NCBI GenBank assembly: GCA_019137255.1
Contig: WPDH01000066.1
Location: forward strand, 124,001-188,000
DNA from: Corinectria fuckeliana
Lineage: Eukaryota > Ascomycota > Sordariomycetes > Hypocreales > Nectriaceae
Length of the DNA: 64,000 nt
Direction of reading: 5' to 3'
The notes under the pieces are model-generated. The model had not been told where the DNA came from and ran no database searches. It saw only the letters and a program-made list of their open reading frames with translations. Below are positions 34,668-44,757 of this stretch, one piece after another. The position numbers and the translations under genes are program-made. Numbering within the stretch: the first letter of the stretch is position 1; each line of letters starts with the position of its first letter.

Positions 34668-37600
34668 TCGCACTAACAGAGCAGCTGGTTTCTGCTTGTC
34701 ACGAGCTGGTACTCCGTGCTTTTGGAGGCAACCTTGCAGCACGTCCTCCCTCTCTTCCAACGAGCTCAACTTGCGTAGCTGAACTCTTCCCTAACGTACA
34801 GGGGCGGGTAGGATCCCGTGATTCGCAGCAATTTGCCATCACGGGGAATCTTGCCTGGCCGATCCGGACGAATTGGAACATCCGAGACGAACAGGTCGTG
34901 GACCAAGGCGACTGAATGTTTGCTTCTTTGCGCACACGCTCATCATCCTCTCATCATGCAACCAACCCTCCTACCCGAGTACGCAGTACATACGTACGAC
35001 CGCCGTGGAAAACCCGAGGACGCGGCTGTTACCCGTTCATCCGTCCATGCACCATCAGCCATCAGCCATCAGCCATCAACCGTCAGGCATGCCATGACGT
35101 CGTCCACCAACACCGATTTGAAGCCACTTGCTCCCTCCCTCCCTCCCTCCCTCGCTCACTGATGAGAGTCTGAGTGCGACCAATCAGTTGAGCACGGTCC
35201 TAATTGCTGCTCAATATGAGGCACTGCAGCCTTTGAGTTTGGGCCTTCGGGGCTTTGAGCGGCCTTTACACCTTTCCTGCATCTTGATCTGGCATCTTCG
35301 AGACAAGGGCTGATCCAGATCACCGGGTCTCGTCGCGCCCGCTCTCCCCGAGGGGCCACACACGCCACGCCCACGAATCCGAGCACTTGATCGGGCCAAT
35401 CTCGCCTCTTCTGCAGCCTTGTTTTCGCCCGGGGTCCTGCTCCGCGCGAACACCCCCGATTGTCGTTTTCGGTGAACCCACCTCACCGGTCTCACGGGGA
35501 GAGGGGGGAGGGGCCTCAGCCGCTTCACCGGGAGGGAATCCACGCTCGCCGCAGCCCGCATCGCTTCTTCTATCACCCGGATCAAAGATGTTTCTTCCCG
35601 GGATGGTTCAGCCCTGCTCGCTTCTTCCGTGCCGTCGATCTCCATACACAGGTACTATGTAGTACACAAGGAATACAGCCCGGACGCCAACCCAGTCCTG
35701 TCTCGGTCGCCCCCGTTTTCAATGAGACGCACACTTCATCGACCAGCGCTCGGGTCTCTCTCATCGCCCCCCAACAACCGCGCGGCACAGTTGGCAAGGC
35801 ACGTCTGGGGTTTGGGCATAGGCATCATGGCTCTCAAAGGGCCAACTCCCAAAAAGGGCCATGTCATCCTCTCAGTTGCAACATCAAGAGTGCAGGATAT
35901 AATGACCTGTCACATCTGGACCCGGCCCTCGGGCTGATCGGTGATAGCAAGGGCTACTGTAACTTCTGACCGACCACCCACTCCAAGTCCATTAATGCCC
36001 CAGATCCTTTGGGGAGCTCAGCTGAGCGCTCGACCCTGTCGAATTGAGCCCATCTCACCAGCGACCAACAGACTCCGACTATCCGCGCCGTTCGCAACAG
36101 GATACCGCTTCGATGTGCTTCGATGTCTGTATATTCCTGAAGGATCGGCCGGCAGCAGCGCAGCACTACTGCGTTATGCACTGCCAGCATTGTTCCACCC
36201 AAATCGACATCGATGGCGTTACGTTGGGGTTAGCGGATGCGCAAGAGATCCAAAAAGGTCGTTTCGCGCGCCAAGCCCATGTCACTTGCCTGAGACGACG
36301 TAACACAAGAAGTGGCCGACTCGCGATTTTAGGCGCGCCCGCAACCCCGAAAGTTGGTATACGGTACATCCCTTGTCTCCATCCAGAGGTTGAAATCATG
36401 CAGCACTGGCATAACGCTCCTGCGGCTACTGAATCCCTTCCTTCAATTAGTAGATACGCTTAGGAAAACATGATGATTTCTCTGGTTCATGTATGAATAA
36501 GATTGCGGCGTTGGTGATCCGCGAACGCAACAAGAAGGCGTTCGGTATGGCTTACCTCGCGTAGCACATGCGCAGCCACATCAGCCAACTCTTGACTCCA
36601 CCTAGCCAAGAATTTCAACCGTATGAACGCCATCATCCGATGAGACGATCTCGGCATGGTACCTCAGACAACGAAAACAATATCTACCTATCAAAGCGAA
36701 GGGGGGGGGGTTTCTGCCGAGCAAAGGCGTTGGTCTTTGGTAGCCAACTTCCAAAATTGGGGATGCTTCACCAACCCCTAACATTGGAAACTTGAACTGT
36801 TGACTCCTCTCCTAGCCGCATATGCAACAGGGAGGCCAATTAGTGAGAATGCGCATCTTGGTTCGCACTGATTCCCTGACACCTTGGTACCCTCACCCCG
36901 CAAGGGCCAGCTCTTTCATAAGATCCTTCCTCGGCCAGCCAATTCTTCTTTCAGACATGAGGGCCGGCGGCAAGGCACGGCGTGGAACAGAAAGGTCTGT
37001 CTTGGGCCGACAAGCGGATGAAGGGATTGTTGGCCGCTTTGCTCTCACTTCGCATTCAACATCAGCCAATGGCTATCATACCTGTTGATACTCGGGCAAC
37101 TCGGGTACGGATCGCGCCCCGGACTATGCCCGGACTTGCAGACATTACTGCCCTGGTGCCGACGGTCATAGGCCCCTCGACGGCAACCACAGCGTAGTAT
37201 CCTGGGGCTTCCCGTCAGAGGAACAGGTTGCGTTGCCAGCCGCTTCATCCGGCAAAGGACCCTGGATCAAAGCTGCACATGGGCCAACGCCAAGTGGTCT
37301 CGGAAGAGACCTCTGATCGATGCGGTATCTCAGTCACCAACCCCTTCATCCAGTTTTCCGGACCAGGCCAAGTCTATGGACAATCATCACATACTATCAT
37401 GTGCCAACTGCTGTCGGTCAAGGTTAGGCGGTCGACGGCATCCCCTATTAATCGGACGGCGAGATGCATTGATGCATCGATCCATTGATCTCCCCTAGCC
37501 ACGACCCTCTCCGAGAATGCGGGGGTGTCGCCTCCCCTGGTCCACAGGAGGCCATGGTAGTGCTGCCGCAATGCTTGTTCTGAAGAGATACCTAGTCAAC

Positions 37601-38214
37601 TGGTCAGCCTAGGGTGTATCTACACCGTCAAACTGTGACCCCAGTTACTTGGTGCCCTATCCCGTGCCGCGATTCCAGCATACAATGCCAAGGCTAGGGA
37701 TATCGACGGGTGTCCCCACACGGGGGGATCGGGAAGTGCACGGTAGCAGCACGCAAATCCTCAATAGGATTAACGTGTCTTCCACCCGTGGTACCCCCCC
37801 GTCCGAATGAGGCCAGCTATGGGTCAGTCCCATGTCAAGTCTTCGCGATAAAGGCATGGTTGAGTGTCCGTTAAGGGTCAGTTGTGATATGGGTCGTAGT
37901 GTTGCCTATCCAAGGCGCACCCTCGGACGCAATCAAATCTGACTCAGAACGCCGGCCGCAAGCATGATGCTGCAGTGGCGACGATGGATATACTTCGAGA
38001 GTACCGCGTAACGCTGCTCCGGAGCGAAGATCCTAGCAACTCAGCTCGCTCACATAAGAACTCCGACCGCGTGAACCAAGCCCCGTGTGTAACATGAGCC
38101 TGCATGAGGGTTGTCAGGTGTACAGAGCAGGTAGTACAACATCCGGTGAGAGCAGGCTTGGATCCCGGTGACGACTATTGATGCGTGATGCCGCAAGTTG
38201 AAGCCTCGACGGAC

Positions 38215-38236
38215 AGCGAAGCGAAGCGAAGCGAAG
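38215..38236 (+). repeat. GCGAA pentamer repeat
   Basis: Four tandem GCGAA units. Confidence 0.9.
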
Positions 38237-38655
38237 ACACACACCACCTGCCGGTCCCGGACCCCCTCGTATTTGTCAAGATGGCTAGCCGAGTGCCCTG
38301 CTCATAAAAGTTATTTTGGTAGGATGCAACTATAATTACTATGTAGGCTCAGAAGTTTTAGGTGACGTTGATGAACCAAGACAAATGTGGAGTACGAAGT
38401 ACCGTTCGGGATACTAGTAGAGCTGGTGGTTTAAACCGTGTTGATCGGATGTATTGCACTGTGTCGCCCACTGTCCGGACCAGTCCAGAAGATTGTCCCA
38501 ATGGCAGGCATCAGCCTCGATTGTGGGACCAACAACGTCAGGCCCAACACAGAAGCGATTCCACAACTTCCCAGGGCTCGACAACCTCATTTCCGTAACA
38601 CGACGCGTCTCATTTCCTTTGATCAGCCACACGAACCTTTTTTTCGACACTCGCA

Positions 38656-39373
38656 ATGGCTGGCAAGAAGGGCGGCGCCGAGGGCAGCAAAAAGGCAGCG
38701 GGCAACGCTCGCAAGGCCGACGCTGCGGCTCAAAAGGCTGCTGCCGAGAACGCCCGTCAAGAAGCCGCCGAGGCTGACGAGTGGCAGAAGGGATCCAAAA
38801 GCAACGCAAAGAAGTGAGCACGCGGCGCGGCGAGGGCGCGGCGCATCATACAGAGCTGACATGACAACCAGAGAGGCCGAAGCCGCCAAGAAGGCAGAGG
38901 CTGCCAGGAAGAAGGCTGAGAAGGATGCGCTCCTCGCCGAGGACGAAGCCAGCACCCCGGCCAAGGCGCCCAAGAAATCCAAGGCCCCCGTCAAGAAGTC
39001 GCGCGGCCTGGACCTCGCGCAGCTCGACGCCGACAAGCCCAGCGCTCTCAGCGCCTCCGGCATCGACAACGCCCTAGATGCGCTGTCGCTGACGGCCGGC
39101 TCGGGCGAGGACAAGGTCGACAGGCACCCCGAGAGGCGATTCCCCGCCGCCTTGGCCAAGTACGAGGAGAACCGCCTTCAGGAGATGAAGAACGACGGCA
39201 GTGGTGTTGGTCTGCGTTTAGACCAGCGCAAGCAGAGGATCCGGAAGGAGTTTGAGAAGCACCCTGACAACCCCTTCAACCAGGTGACGGCTTCATACAA
39301 CGCTACACGGGACGACATTGGCCAGATCAAGGCTCAAGAGAAATCCAAGATCGAACAGCGCCTTGGGCGGTAA
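38656..39373 (+). CDS. CCDC124/Lso2/Oxs1-family ribosome-associated protein
   Basis: 219 residues, the usual size for the family (human CCDC124 is about 223). Exons are 38656-38813 and 38872-39373, joined by a 58-nt intron with a GTGAGC donor. The N-terminal half is a long Lys/Ala/Glu-rich helix (MAGKKGGAEGSKKAAG, then REAEAAKKAEAARKKAEKD across the splice). The conserved C-terminal block contains HPERRFPAALAKYEENRL, LRLDQRKQRIRKEFEKHP and DNPFNQVTASYNATRDDIGQ. In yeast and human, members bind the ribosomal intersubunit interface and help restart translation after dormancy; fission yeast Oxs1 is linked to the oxidative-stress response. The role here is by family. The alanine- and lysine-rich N-terminus gives spurious long frames on the opposite strand. 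Confidence 0.92.
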
Positions 39374-39774
39374 TATCTGGCACCTAAGTTAGACATGTCA
39401 CATGTGAGGGATTGGGAATGATGAGAAGCCACGGCCGTGAAGGAGTATCTACTTATTAAATAAAGGAACGCTGGCCAGTATCCAGCCTTTTGAAGCGACT
39501 ATGCTGTTACCTGCGAGATCGACGTCTGAACAACGCCTGCTGCGAAAGCTCTTCAGCTTCCGAGTCATCATCGCTGGGTCGCGGCCATTAACCCCACCAT
39601 GGCAACTCCGCCATCGGCCTCGGCTACTCGTCTTCTGTCCGGCAGAATTATAGACCGCCTCCTACACCGCCCAAACGCATCTACAGGCCAAGTACGCCAT
39701 CATCTCCCGTTCTCGCCGACAGCGCAAATTCCTTGAACGTGCTATCGCTCCTGTAGCGACCAGACCGAAGGAGC
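39374..39774 (+). pseudogene. Degraded original 5' exon of the E2-variant gene
   Basis: Recognisable N-terminal coding sequence upstream of the usable start at 39775. An ATG at about 39599 opens MATPPS and loses frame after about 23 nt. The shifted frame then reads GYSSSVRQNYRPPPTPPKR and IYRPSTPSSPV, which runs to an in-frame TAG at 39754-39756 and afterwards continues straight into the E2-variant frame. So one frameshift and one nonsense codon separate the ancestral N-terminus from the domain. The part before about 39590 is the 3' region of the preceding gene and promoter. Confidence 0.6.
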
Positions 39775-40987
39775 ATGGCTTCCCTCAAGATGGGGACCCT
39801 GCCGTCGCTGCGTAGGCAGCAACTACTCTCAGAATTGTCAGTCTCAAATCACCCTTCCTCAACCCCCCCCCCCCCGGGCGTNNAAATCACCCTTCCTCCA
39901 CCCCCCCCCCCCCCCGGGCGTCGTGGGCTGGACTGATGGGGAGAACAGCGCCGGGCTCAAGCAGGCTTGCCCGGAGGGAATGTTCGTTAGTTTGACACCG
40001 GGGGATCCTACGTTATGGTCCGGCGTCCTCTTTGTTCGAAATGGTGAGCCCAGTGGCTAGGCCTTAAACCCGCAGGACTAATCTTAATATCAGGTCCTTA
40101 TGCTCCGGCGGTCCTCAGGTTCCAAATATCCTTTCCCGACTCCTATCCCCAGCTCCCGCCGCTTGTCACCTTCTCTTCCGACATGTTCCATCCTCTCCTC
40201 ACGCCCTCGACGACCTACACATACACGACGGATATACAAGATAGCGGCACCGTGAGCGCGTCTGATCAGGAGCGACTCCCGCCCGGAGGGTTCAGTTTAC
40301 GCCATGGCTTCTCAGATTGGTTTGGTCGAGGGAGGCGAAGCATGGAAGCGGCTCGACAAAGCACCGGTCAGCAGGCCGCAAGCCCAGCGCATCCGCAAGG
40401 CTCTGCTAGTAACCAGAGCACGCCAGCATCAAGGGCTTCCCCGGGAGGTGGCGGACCTCTCTACATGCAAACAAGCAAGAGGGGCATCTCGGCGTACGCT
40501 ATCTTGCGATACATTCGGAGCACCTTTGATGACGAGGAAGTGCTCGACTCCATACCGCTAGCAGCTGCTGGTAACCCAGGAGCTTGGCACGCTTGGCGAA
40601 CCCATCGACGCGCAACGGGGAAGCTACCAGACGATTCGACTCCAGCGGAGGATTCCCTGACTCAGCACAATGAGAACCCGCAAAGCTCCAAGGGTGCCTC
40701 AGATCCGGCTAAGCGATCGCCGACTGCTACAACCACGAGACACCCTGGCGAGTGGAACTGGGATGGTGTCTGGGAAGACAGAGTCAAGACGGCCATCAAC
40801 ACAAGTCTATCGGAACCTGTCCTTTACGGCGCAAGTACTACGCCTGATGATATGGTGAGTCGAGCAATCCCTCCCTTACTTTATAGCGCGTTCCTAACAA
40901 GCCCAGATCCGATTTCTAGAAATGGGAGACAATGATGTCGACTCGGTGAAGGAGAACCTCAGACGCACCCTTGGAAGTACAGCATGA
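39775..40987 (+). CDS. E2 variant (UEV), FTS/AKTIP-like
   Basis: 332 residues from the ATG at 39775. Exons are 39775-39836, 39949-40043, 40094-40854 and 40907-40987; the first intron contains an assembly gap. The ubiquitin-conjugating fold is clear: LPSLRRQQLLSEFAGLKQAC, LWSGVLFVRNGPYAPAVLRF, ISFPDSYPQLPPLVTF, DMFHPLLTP. The position of the catalytic Cys after the HP motif is occupied by TTYTYTTDIQDSG, so this is an inactive E2 variant. The order resembles animal AKTIP/FTS and Aspergillus FtsA, a partner of Hook and FHIP in dynein-driven early-endosome transport. That assignment is by pattern. A fungal insertion (PPGGFSLRHGFSDWFGRGRR) and a disordered linker precede the C-terminal helices (WNWDGVWEDRVKTAI, EMGDNDVDSVKENLRRTLG). 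The N-terminus may be truncated (see the upstream broken exon). Confidence 0.75.
39846..39921. other. Assembly gap with duplicated flank inside an intron
   Basis: The sequence AAATCACCCTTCCTC, a C run and GGGCGT occurs twice on either side of NN (39882-39883). One copy is probably an artefact, so the real intron of the E2-variant gene would be about 38 nt shorter. Confidence 0.9.
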
Positions 40988-41450
40988 GCTTGAATCCCGG
41001 GCGTGGAAATCCATGTTTCCCATGTTTCTTTGTTGATGGGTATTGCCTTCCTCGAATCTGATCTTCGGCCAAACTTGCACACACAATTCTGAAATTAGAG
41101 CGAGCGTCAGTTTGTCTCAGGAGCCGACTGCCTACTTACCTACCCTATCGTTATTCAAGCTTCTTGCTCTGCGGCAAGAGCTTTGCTAATACCCGTTAAG
41201 CCCTGCTTCGTCCTAGGTAATATCTTGGCCTTAGTTCTGTTCTTCCTTGATCAAATACCATAAGACTTCATCGTTTGCTTCAACATCCTCTGATAGGAGG
41301 CTGCTTAATTCTGCCAACGGCCAGGAAATCTTTTTACAATTCGCCACATCGTTTTCCTTCATTGTACCAGCTCTTCCGTATTGTTTTGCTCGTATTCTGG
41401 ACTCCTGGGTTCACAGAACCCCCTTTGTCGGACTATTCGTTTGAAATAAT
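40988..41450. other. Intergenic region or unresolved 5' end of next gene
   Basis: No clear coding exon. The 5' end of the TAG-interrupted gene must lie here, but I cannot place a start codon or a first intron with confidence: an in-frame TGA at 41442-41444 bounds the frame. Confidence 0.4.
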
Positions 41451-43721
41451 CAATACCGCGCCACTCACTGGTCCACCGTTATTAACGCCATTAACCTTCT
41501 CAACCCTCAACATCAAAGCCTCGAGACCCCTCGAGATATCGATGCGTGGCTCGCTCGGAAGACCCGTCATACGATTGTTACCCTCTTTGAAAAACCGACC
41601 AAGTTTTCAGCTCGCGATCAGCATTCCGCATTCAGCGTCAGCATGACATCCACTCCAACTTACGAACCGGCTCTAAAGGAGCTTAAGGCCAATGGACAAC
41701 AGACAGCACGGGACAAACCAAGCCCTTTGAGAATATGCAAACGGCATGTCAGCTACAGTCAAGATGACATGTTCAGCTGCACGAGTAACTTGACTGATCA
41801 CAATGCTAGGGGTGGACCAGGTATTCTGGGTAGCAGTGACTCGCTAGCGATGCAAGAGCACGGAAGGCCCGAAGGTGTTCATCAAGCGGCGGGGAAAGAG
41901 AACGAGGTTGCTAGCCACGGTCCTCGTCTCTCCGATTGGATGGAACAAGATCATCTTCGCGTCTTGCAGGAGGCTAAGCAACGGGCGTGGGATGGCAGCC
42001 CGCCTCGCCACCAAGGAGTCTCACCATCCAGCCCCTTAACTGTGAGAAAGACACGACGAGGACGTATCGATGCCACAGGACCAGTTCAAGAGAGGGACTC
42101 CTAGTGCGGGTCTTCCCCTGCTGCTACGTTTTCAGCTAGTTGCGGCATTCGCCGGGCAGCAAAGACGCGGCCGCCTCTGTCTAATCTCCACGGTCCTTCT
42201 GCAGATTCCCCTTGGCCATTGACCCCCGGCATCCTTCAAAGAAAAACGCCCTCTCCCGGACCATTGACTCCGGTAGGATCTCTTGATCCTGCATGGCGGC
42301 CAGAAACGGCATACGTGCTAGCTCCCCATGTCGAGGTCACATCAGAGATGGCCGCTCTTGAGGTTAGACAACACACTTAGTGGGTGGCCATCGAGATCTC
42401 CGGCCGCATCTCAGCCATCACGAGCGGGGAGGGAAATCTTGGGGCCCAGGAGCGGTCAGGGGTTGGCATGGAGCGGTTCGATCAGCATCGGCGAGGTTTG
42501 TGGAGAGCATCAACATGGGCTTGTCTAGATGTTTGAAATATGGGATACTAACGAAGCCTCTAGGGGACCTATTTGAATTTGGTAGCCTCTACGACCTCAG
42601 TGTTGAGATACTACCCACCGGAAGTTCCTCCATTCTGCAAGTATTGCGGGAACAGCCCTTCCCAGCGTAGGTTTGCTGAGCTCGCGGGGAAACGCAAGTG
42701 GCGACCGCTGACCACGGAGGACAGGACTATTTTAGCAGGATCGAGCATCCTTGTCTTAGCACAGATCCGAATCGATGTTAAGCACGCACCGCAGGCCCGG
42801 CAGATCCGGCGTGGGCACGTTCGTCAGAACTCGGAAGATCTGATGGAGGACCTGGCGGCGGAATTGGGAGACTCCCGTTTAGGGTATTCGCATATTCGCG
42901 TATCATATCGTCACTCGGCCTTTCCCACCTTCAAAGACGCTAGACCTGTGAGTGGCGGCGTGTCCAGCGTGCAGAGCAGGGTTGACACAGTGGCCACGGC
43001 ATCCGTGAACATCCACAACTCTCAATCGCCGTGGTCCCCTCCTCCAGCCCGGGACCTGGATGCCCTACTCCCACTCATCCAACGACACTGGGGTGTCGAG
43101 AAGGCCATAGCGGCAATGCGGCAGATGGGGAACTATGCCGGAGCCCCGCACATGCTTGCCAAGGCGAAGTCCCAAGTGTGGTCAAAACTGAATGTGAACG
43201 ATGATTCACTTCAGCTTACTGTGCCGACAACTTCCGCCCTGACAGCGCCGGCTGTGCCTTTGAGACATGCCAGCCTCCAAAGAGACGCTCGGGCCCAAGA
43301 ACCTCGTGTGGCGATGCGCTCTTGTGAGGGGGCGAGGCGAGTGACGCCGCCGAGAGCCGCATCGGCGTCATCGGATAAGTCAAGCCGGACGTCATCGACT
43401 GGAACAAACATGGCGGGGCGCATAGGACAGCCCGCCCGTGTAACAGGGTTGCGCGTTTCTGACCGATCACCTCCAACAAGCGCGAGGCCGAAATCTCCAG
43501 CCCACTCGGAGCAACTGCCCAGTCGTCTAGGTAGCGGCCTGTGGAAAAGGCGTTCGCTCGGGGCCGAGACTCTAAGGGGGTTGCCGCCCCAGAAAGCTGA
43601 TGCGTCAATACCGGCTAGGGACCATGAGGACGACAGAAGAGGGCCAGTGCGGGAGGGAACAGCAGCCTCAACCAAGACCAAGAAAGATGCAGGTCGATGG
43701 GGATGGGGGGCCTGGTTCTAA
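41451..43721 (+). pseudogene. Unrecognised gene interrupted by two in-frame TAG codons
   Basis: Three exons can be joined: 41451-42495, 42564-42666 and 42725-43721. Intron 1 has donor GTTTGT and branch TACTAAC; intron 2 has donor GTAGGT and acceptor GACAG. After removing them one frame runs throughout. It gives YRATHWSTVINAINLLNPQH, RPLSDWMEQ-type sequence, WVAIEISGRIS, GDLFEFGSLYDLSVEILP, QVLREQPFPATILAGSSILV and SPWSPPPARDLDALLPLI, and ends RWGWGAWF. Only two codons break it: TAG at 42102-42104 and TAG at 42378-42380. Sequence on both sides of each stop stays coding-like in the same frame. I do not recognise the family. It could be a young pseudogene, a gene restored by UAG-to-UGG mRNA editing, or it could contain two sequencing errors. 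The 5' end is unresolved. The stop lies 64 bp from the ribokinase stop on the other strand. Confidence 0.6.
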
Positions 43722-43785
43722 AGGATGGAAACAGGGGTTGCCGACGGCTGTTTTGCAGAAACAAGTCGATATAAAATTTTTATGT

Positions 43786-44757
43786 CTACTCTAGTTCGTC
43801 TTTCCACGGAATGGAGACCTGAGCACCCTTTCGCGCAACTGTGAGGGCTGCGGCCTTGTTCGCGGCGGCCACGGCTGTCTCAATGTCAAAGTCACCCTCC
43901 TTGGCGGCCACAGCGGCGAGGGCGTAGGATCCAACGAAGGTGTCACCCGCGGCAGTGGTGTCGACGACGGACGTCTTAGTCGCAGGCAATAGCACACTCT
44001 TGCCGACCTTGTTGGCAAAGTACACACCACGGCCACCGAGTGTGATGATGACATTCTTCACGCCGCGATCAATAAAGACACTGCCCACACGGACGAGGCC
44101 CGTGAGGTCGTCCAAGTCGGATTCGGAACATCCCGCGAGGATAGCAGCTTCGGTCTCGTTGACAACAAGATGGGCAAGGCCGTCATAGGCGTCCGGGGGC
44201 AGCTCTTGAGCGGGCGCCGGGTTCAGGAGGACGGGAACGCCATCCGTCTTAGCGGCCTTGAGTGCCTGCATGACAGTGTCAAAGGGTATCTCAAGTTGCA
44301 TAATAAGCAAGTCGGGTCGGGGTCCGGGCAGGGTCTCGAACTCCCGGGGGCGGAGTGAGTGGTTGGCCTCGGGGGAGAGGATAATGCGGTTCTGGCCCGA
44401 GGGCTCATCGACAACGATGATGGCGATGCCCGTCTTCTGGCCCTCTCGAGCAGCAACGGCATCAACAGCGACGCCGTAGGAGCGGAGGCTGTCGAGAAGC
44501 AGAGTTCCGTAGGTATCGGAACCAACGGCACCGACCATGGAAACGACGGCGGAAGGGTGGGACAAGTCCGATGCGCGAGAGAGCTTGCCGCAGGCGACGG
44601 CCTGGTTGGCGCCCTTGCCGCCAGGGGAGGTGGTGAAGTGGTTTGCGGTCAGGGTCTCGCCGGGGAGCGGATGGTGGGGGACGTAGGAGACGAGATCCAT
44701 ATTGAGCGACCCTAGGATGGTGATTCGCGGGGGGGCCGAGGAAGCCATGGCGGGCAT
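43786..44757 (-). CDS. RBK1: Ribokinase
   Basis: Intronless gene for 323 residues (family about 300-340). It phosphorylates ribose to ribose 5-phosphate with ATP in the cytosol and feeds the pentose-phosphate and nucleotide pathways. PfkB-family signatures are complete: GSLNMDLVSYVPHHPLPGET at the N-terminus, GGKGANQAVACGKL (signature 1), NPAPAQELP, VNETEAAIL, ITLGGRGVYF and DTTAAGDTFVGSYALA (signature 2) holding the catalytic Asp and anion hole. The start may be at 44757 (MPAMASSAPP) or at the second Met at 44748. It is convergent with the preceding TAG-interrupted gene. No lesions are seen. Confidence 0.95.
   Translation of the reverse strand: MPAMASSAPPRITILGSLNMDLVSYVPHHPLPGETLTANHFTTSPGGKGANQAVACGKLSRASDLSHPSAVVSMVGAVGSDTYGTLLLDSLRSYGVAVDAVAAREGQKTGIAIIVVDEPSGQNRIILSPEANHSLRPREFETLPGPRPDLLIMQLEIPFDTVMQALKAAKTDGVPVLLNPAPAQELPPDAYDGLAHLVVNETEAAILAGCSESDLDDLTGLVRVGSVFIDRGVKNVIITLGGRGVYFANKVGKSVLLPATKTSVVDTTAAGDTFVGSYALAAVAAKEGDFDIETAVAAANKAAALTVARKGAQVSIPWKDELE

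Larger units (their letters stand above)
28205..38655. other. 10.4-kb stretch without recognisable genes
   Basis: I find no protein family, intron-linked frame or RNA gene that I can support. The interval holds microsatellites and short tandem repeats (29103-29145, 29880-29945, 35035-35160, 38215-38236), many CCTA/TAGG tracts, two TACGAAGTA-type motifs (33978, 38393) and two NN assembly gaps (31985, 34645). Candidate frames such as 36044-36463 and 35211-35645 have no conserved motif. Base composition is not obviously AT-rich, so it does not look like a heavily RIP-mutated block. Confidence 0.5.

Noticed and set aside
36044..36463. Plus-strand frame of 139 codons within the gene-free block
   Set aside because: No family signature; chance length in stop-poor DNA is plausible.
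39754..42380. RIP (C-to-T at CpA) as the cause of the three TAG codons
   Set aside because: TAG could derive from CAG, but the surrounding exons are not AT-enriched and show no dense TpA pattern, so ordinary RIP is not supported; kept only as an alternative.
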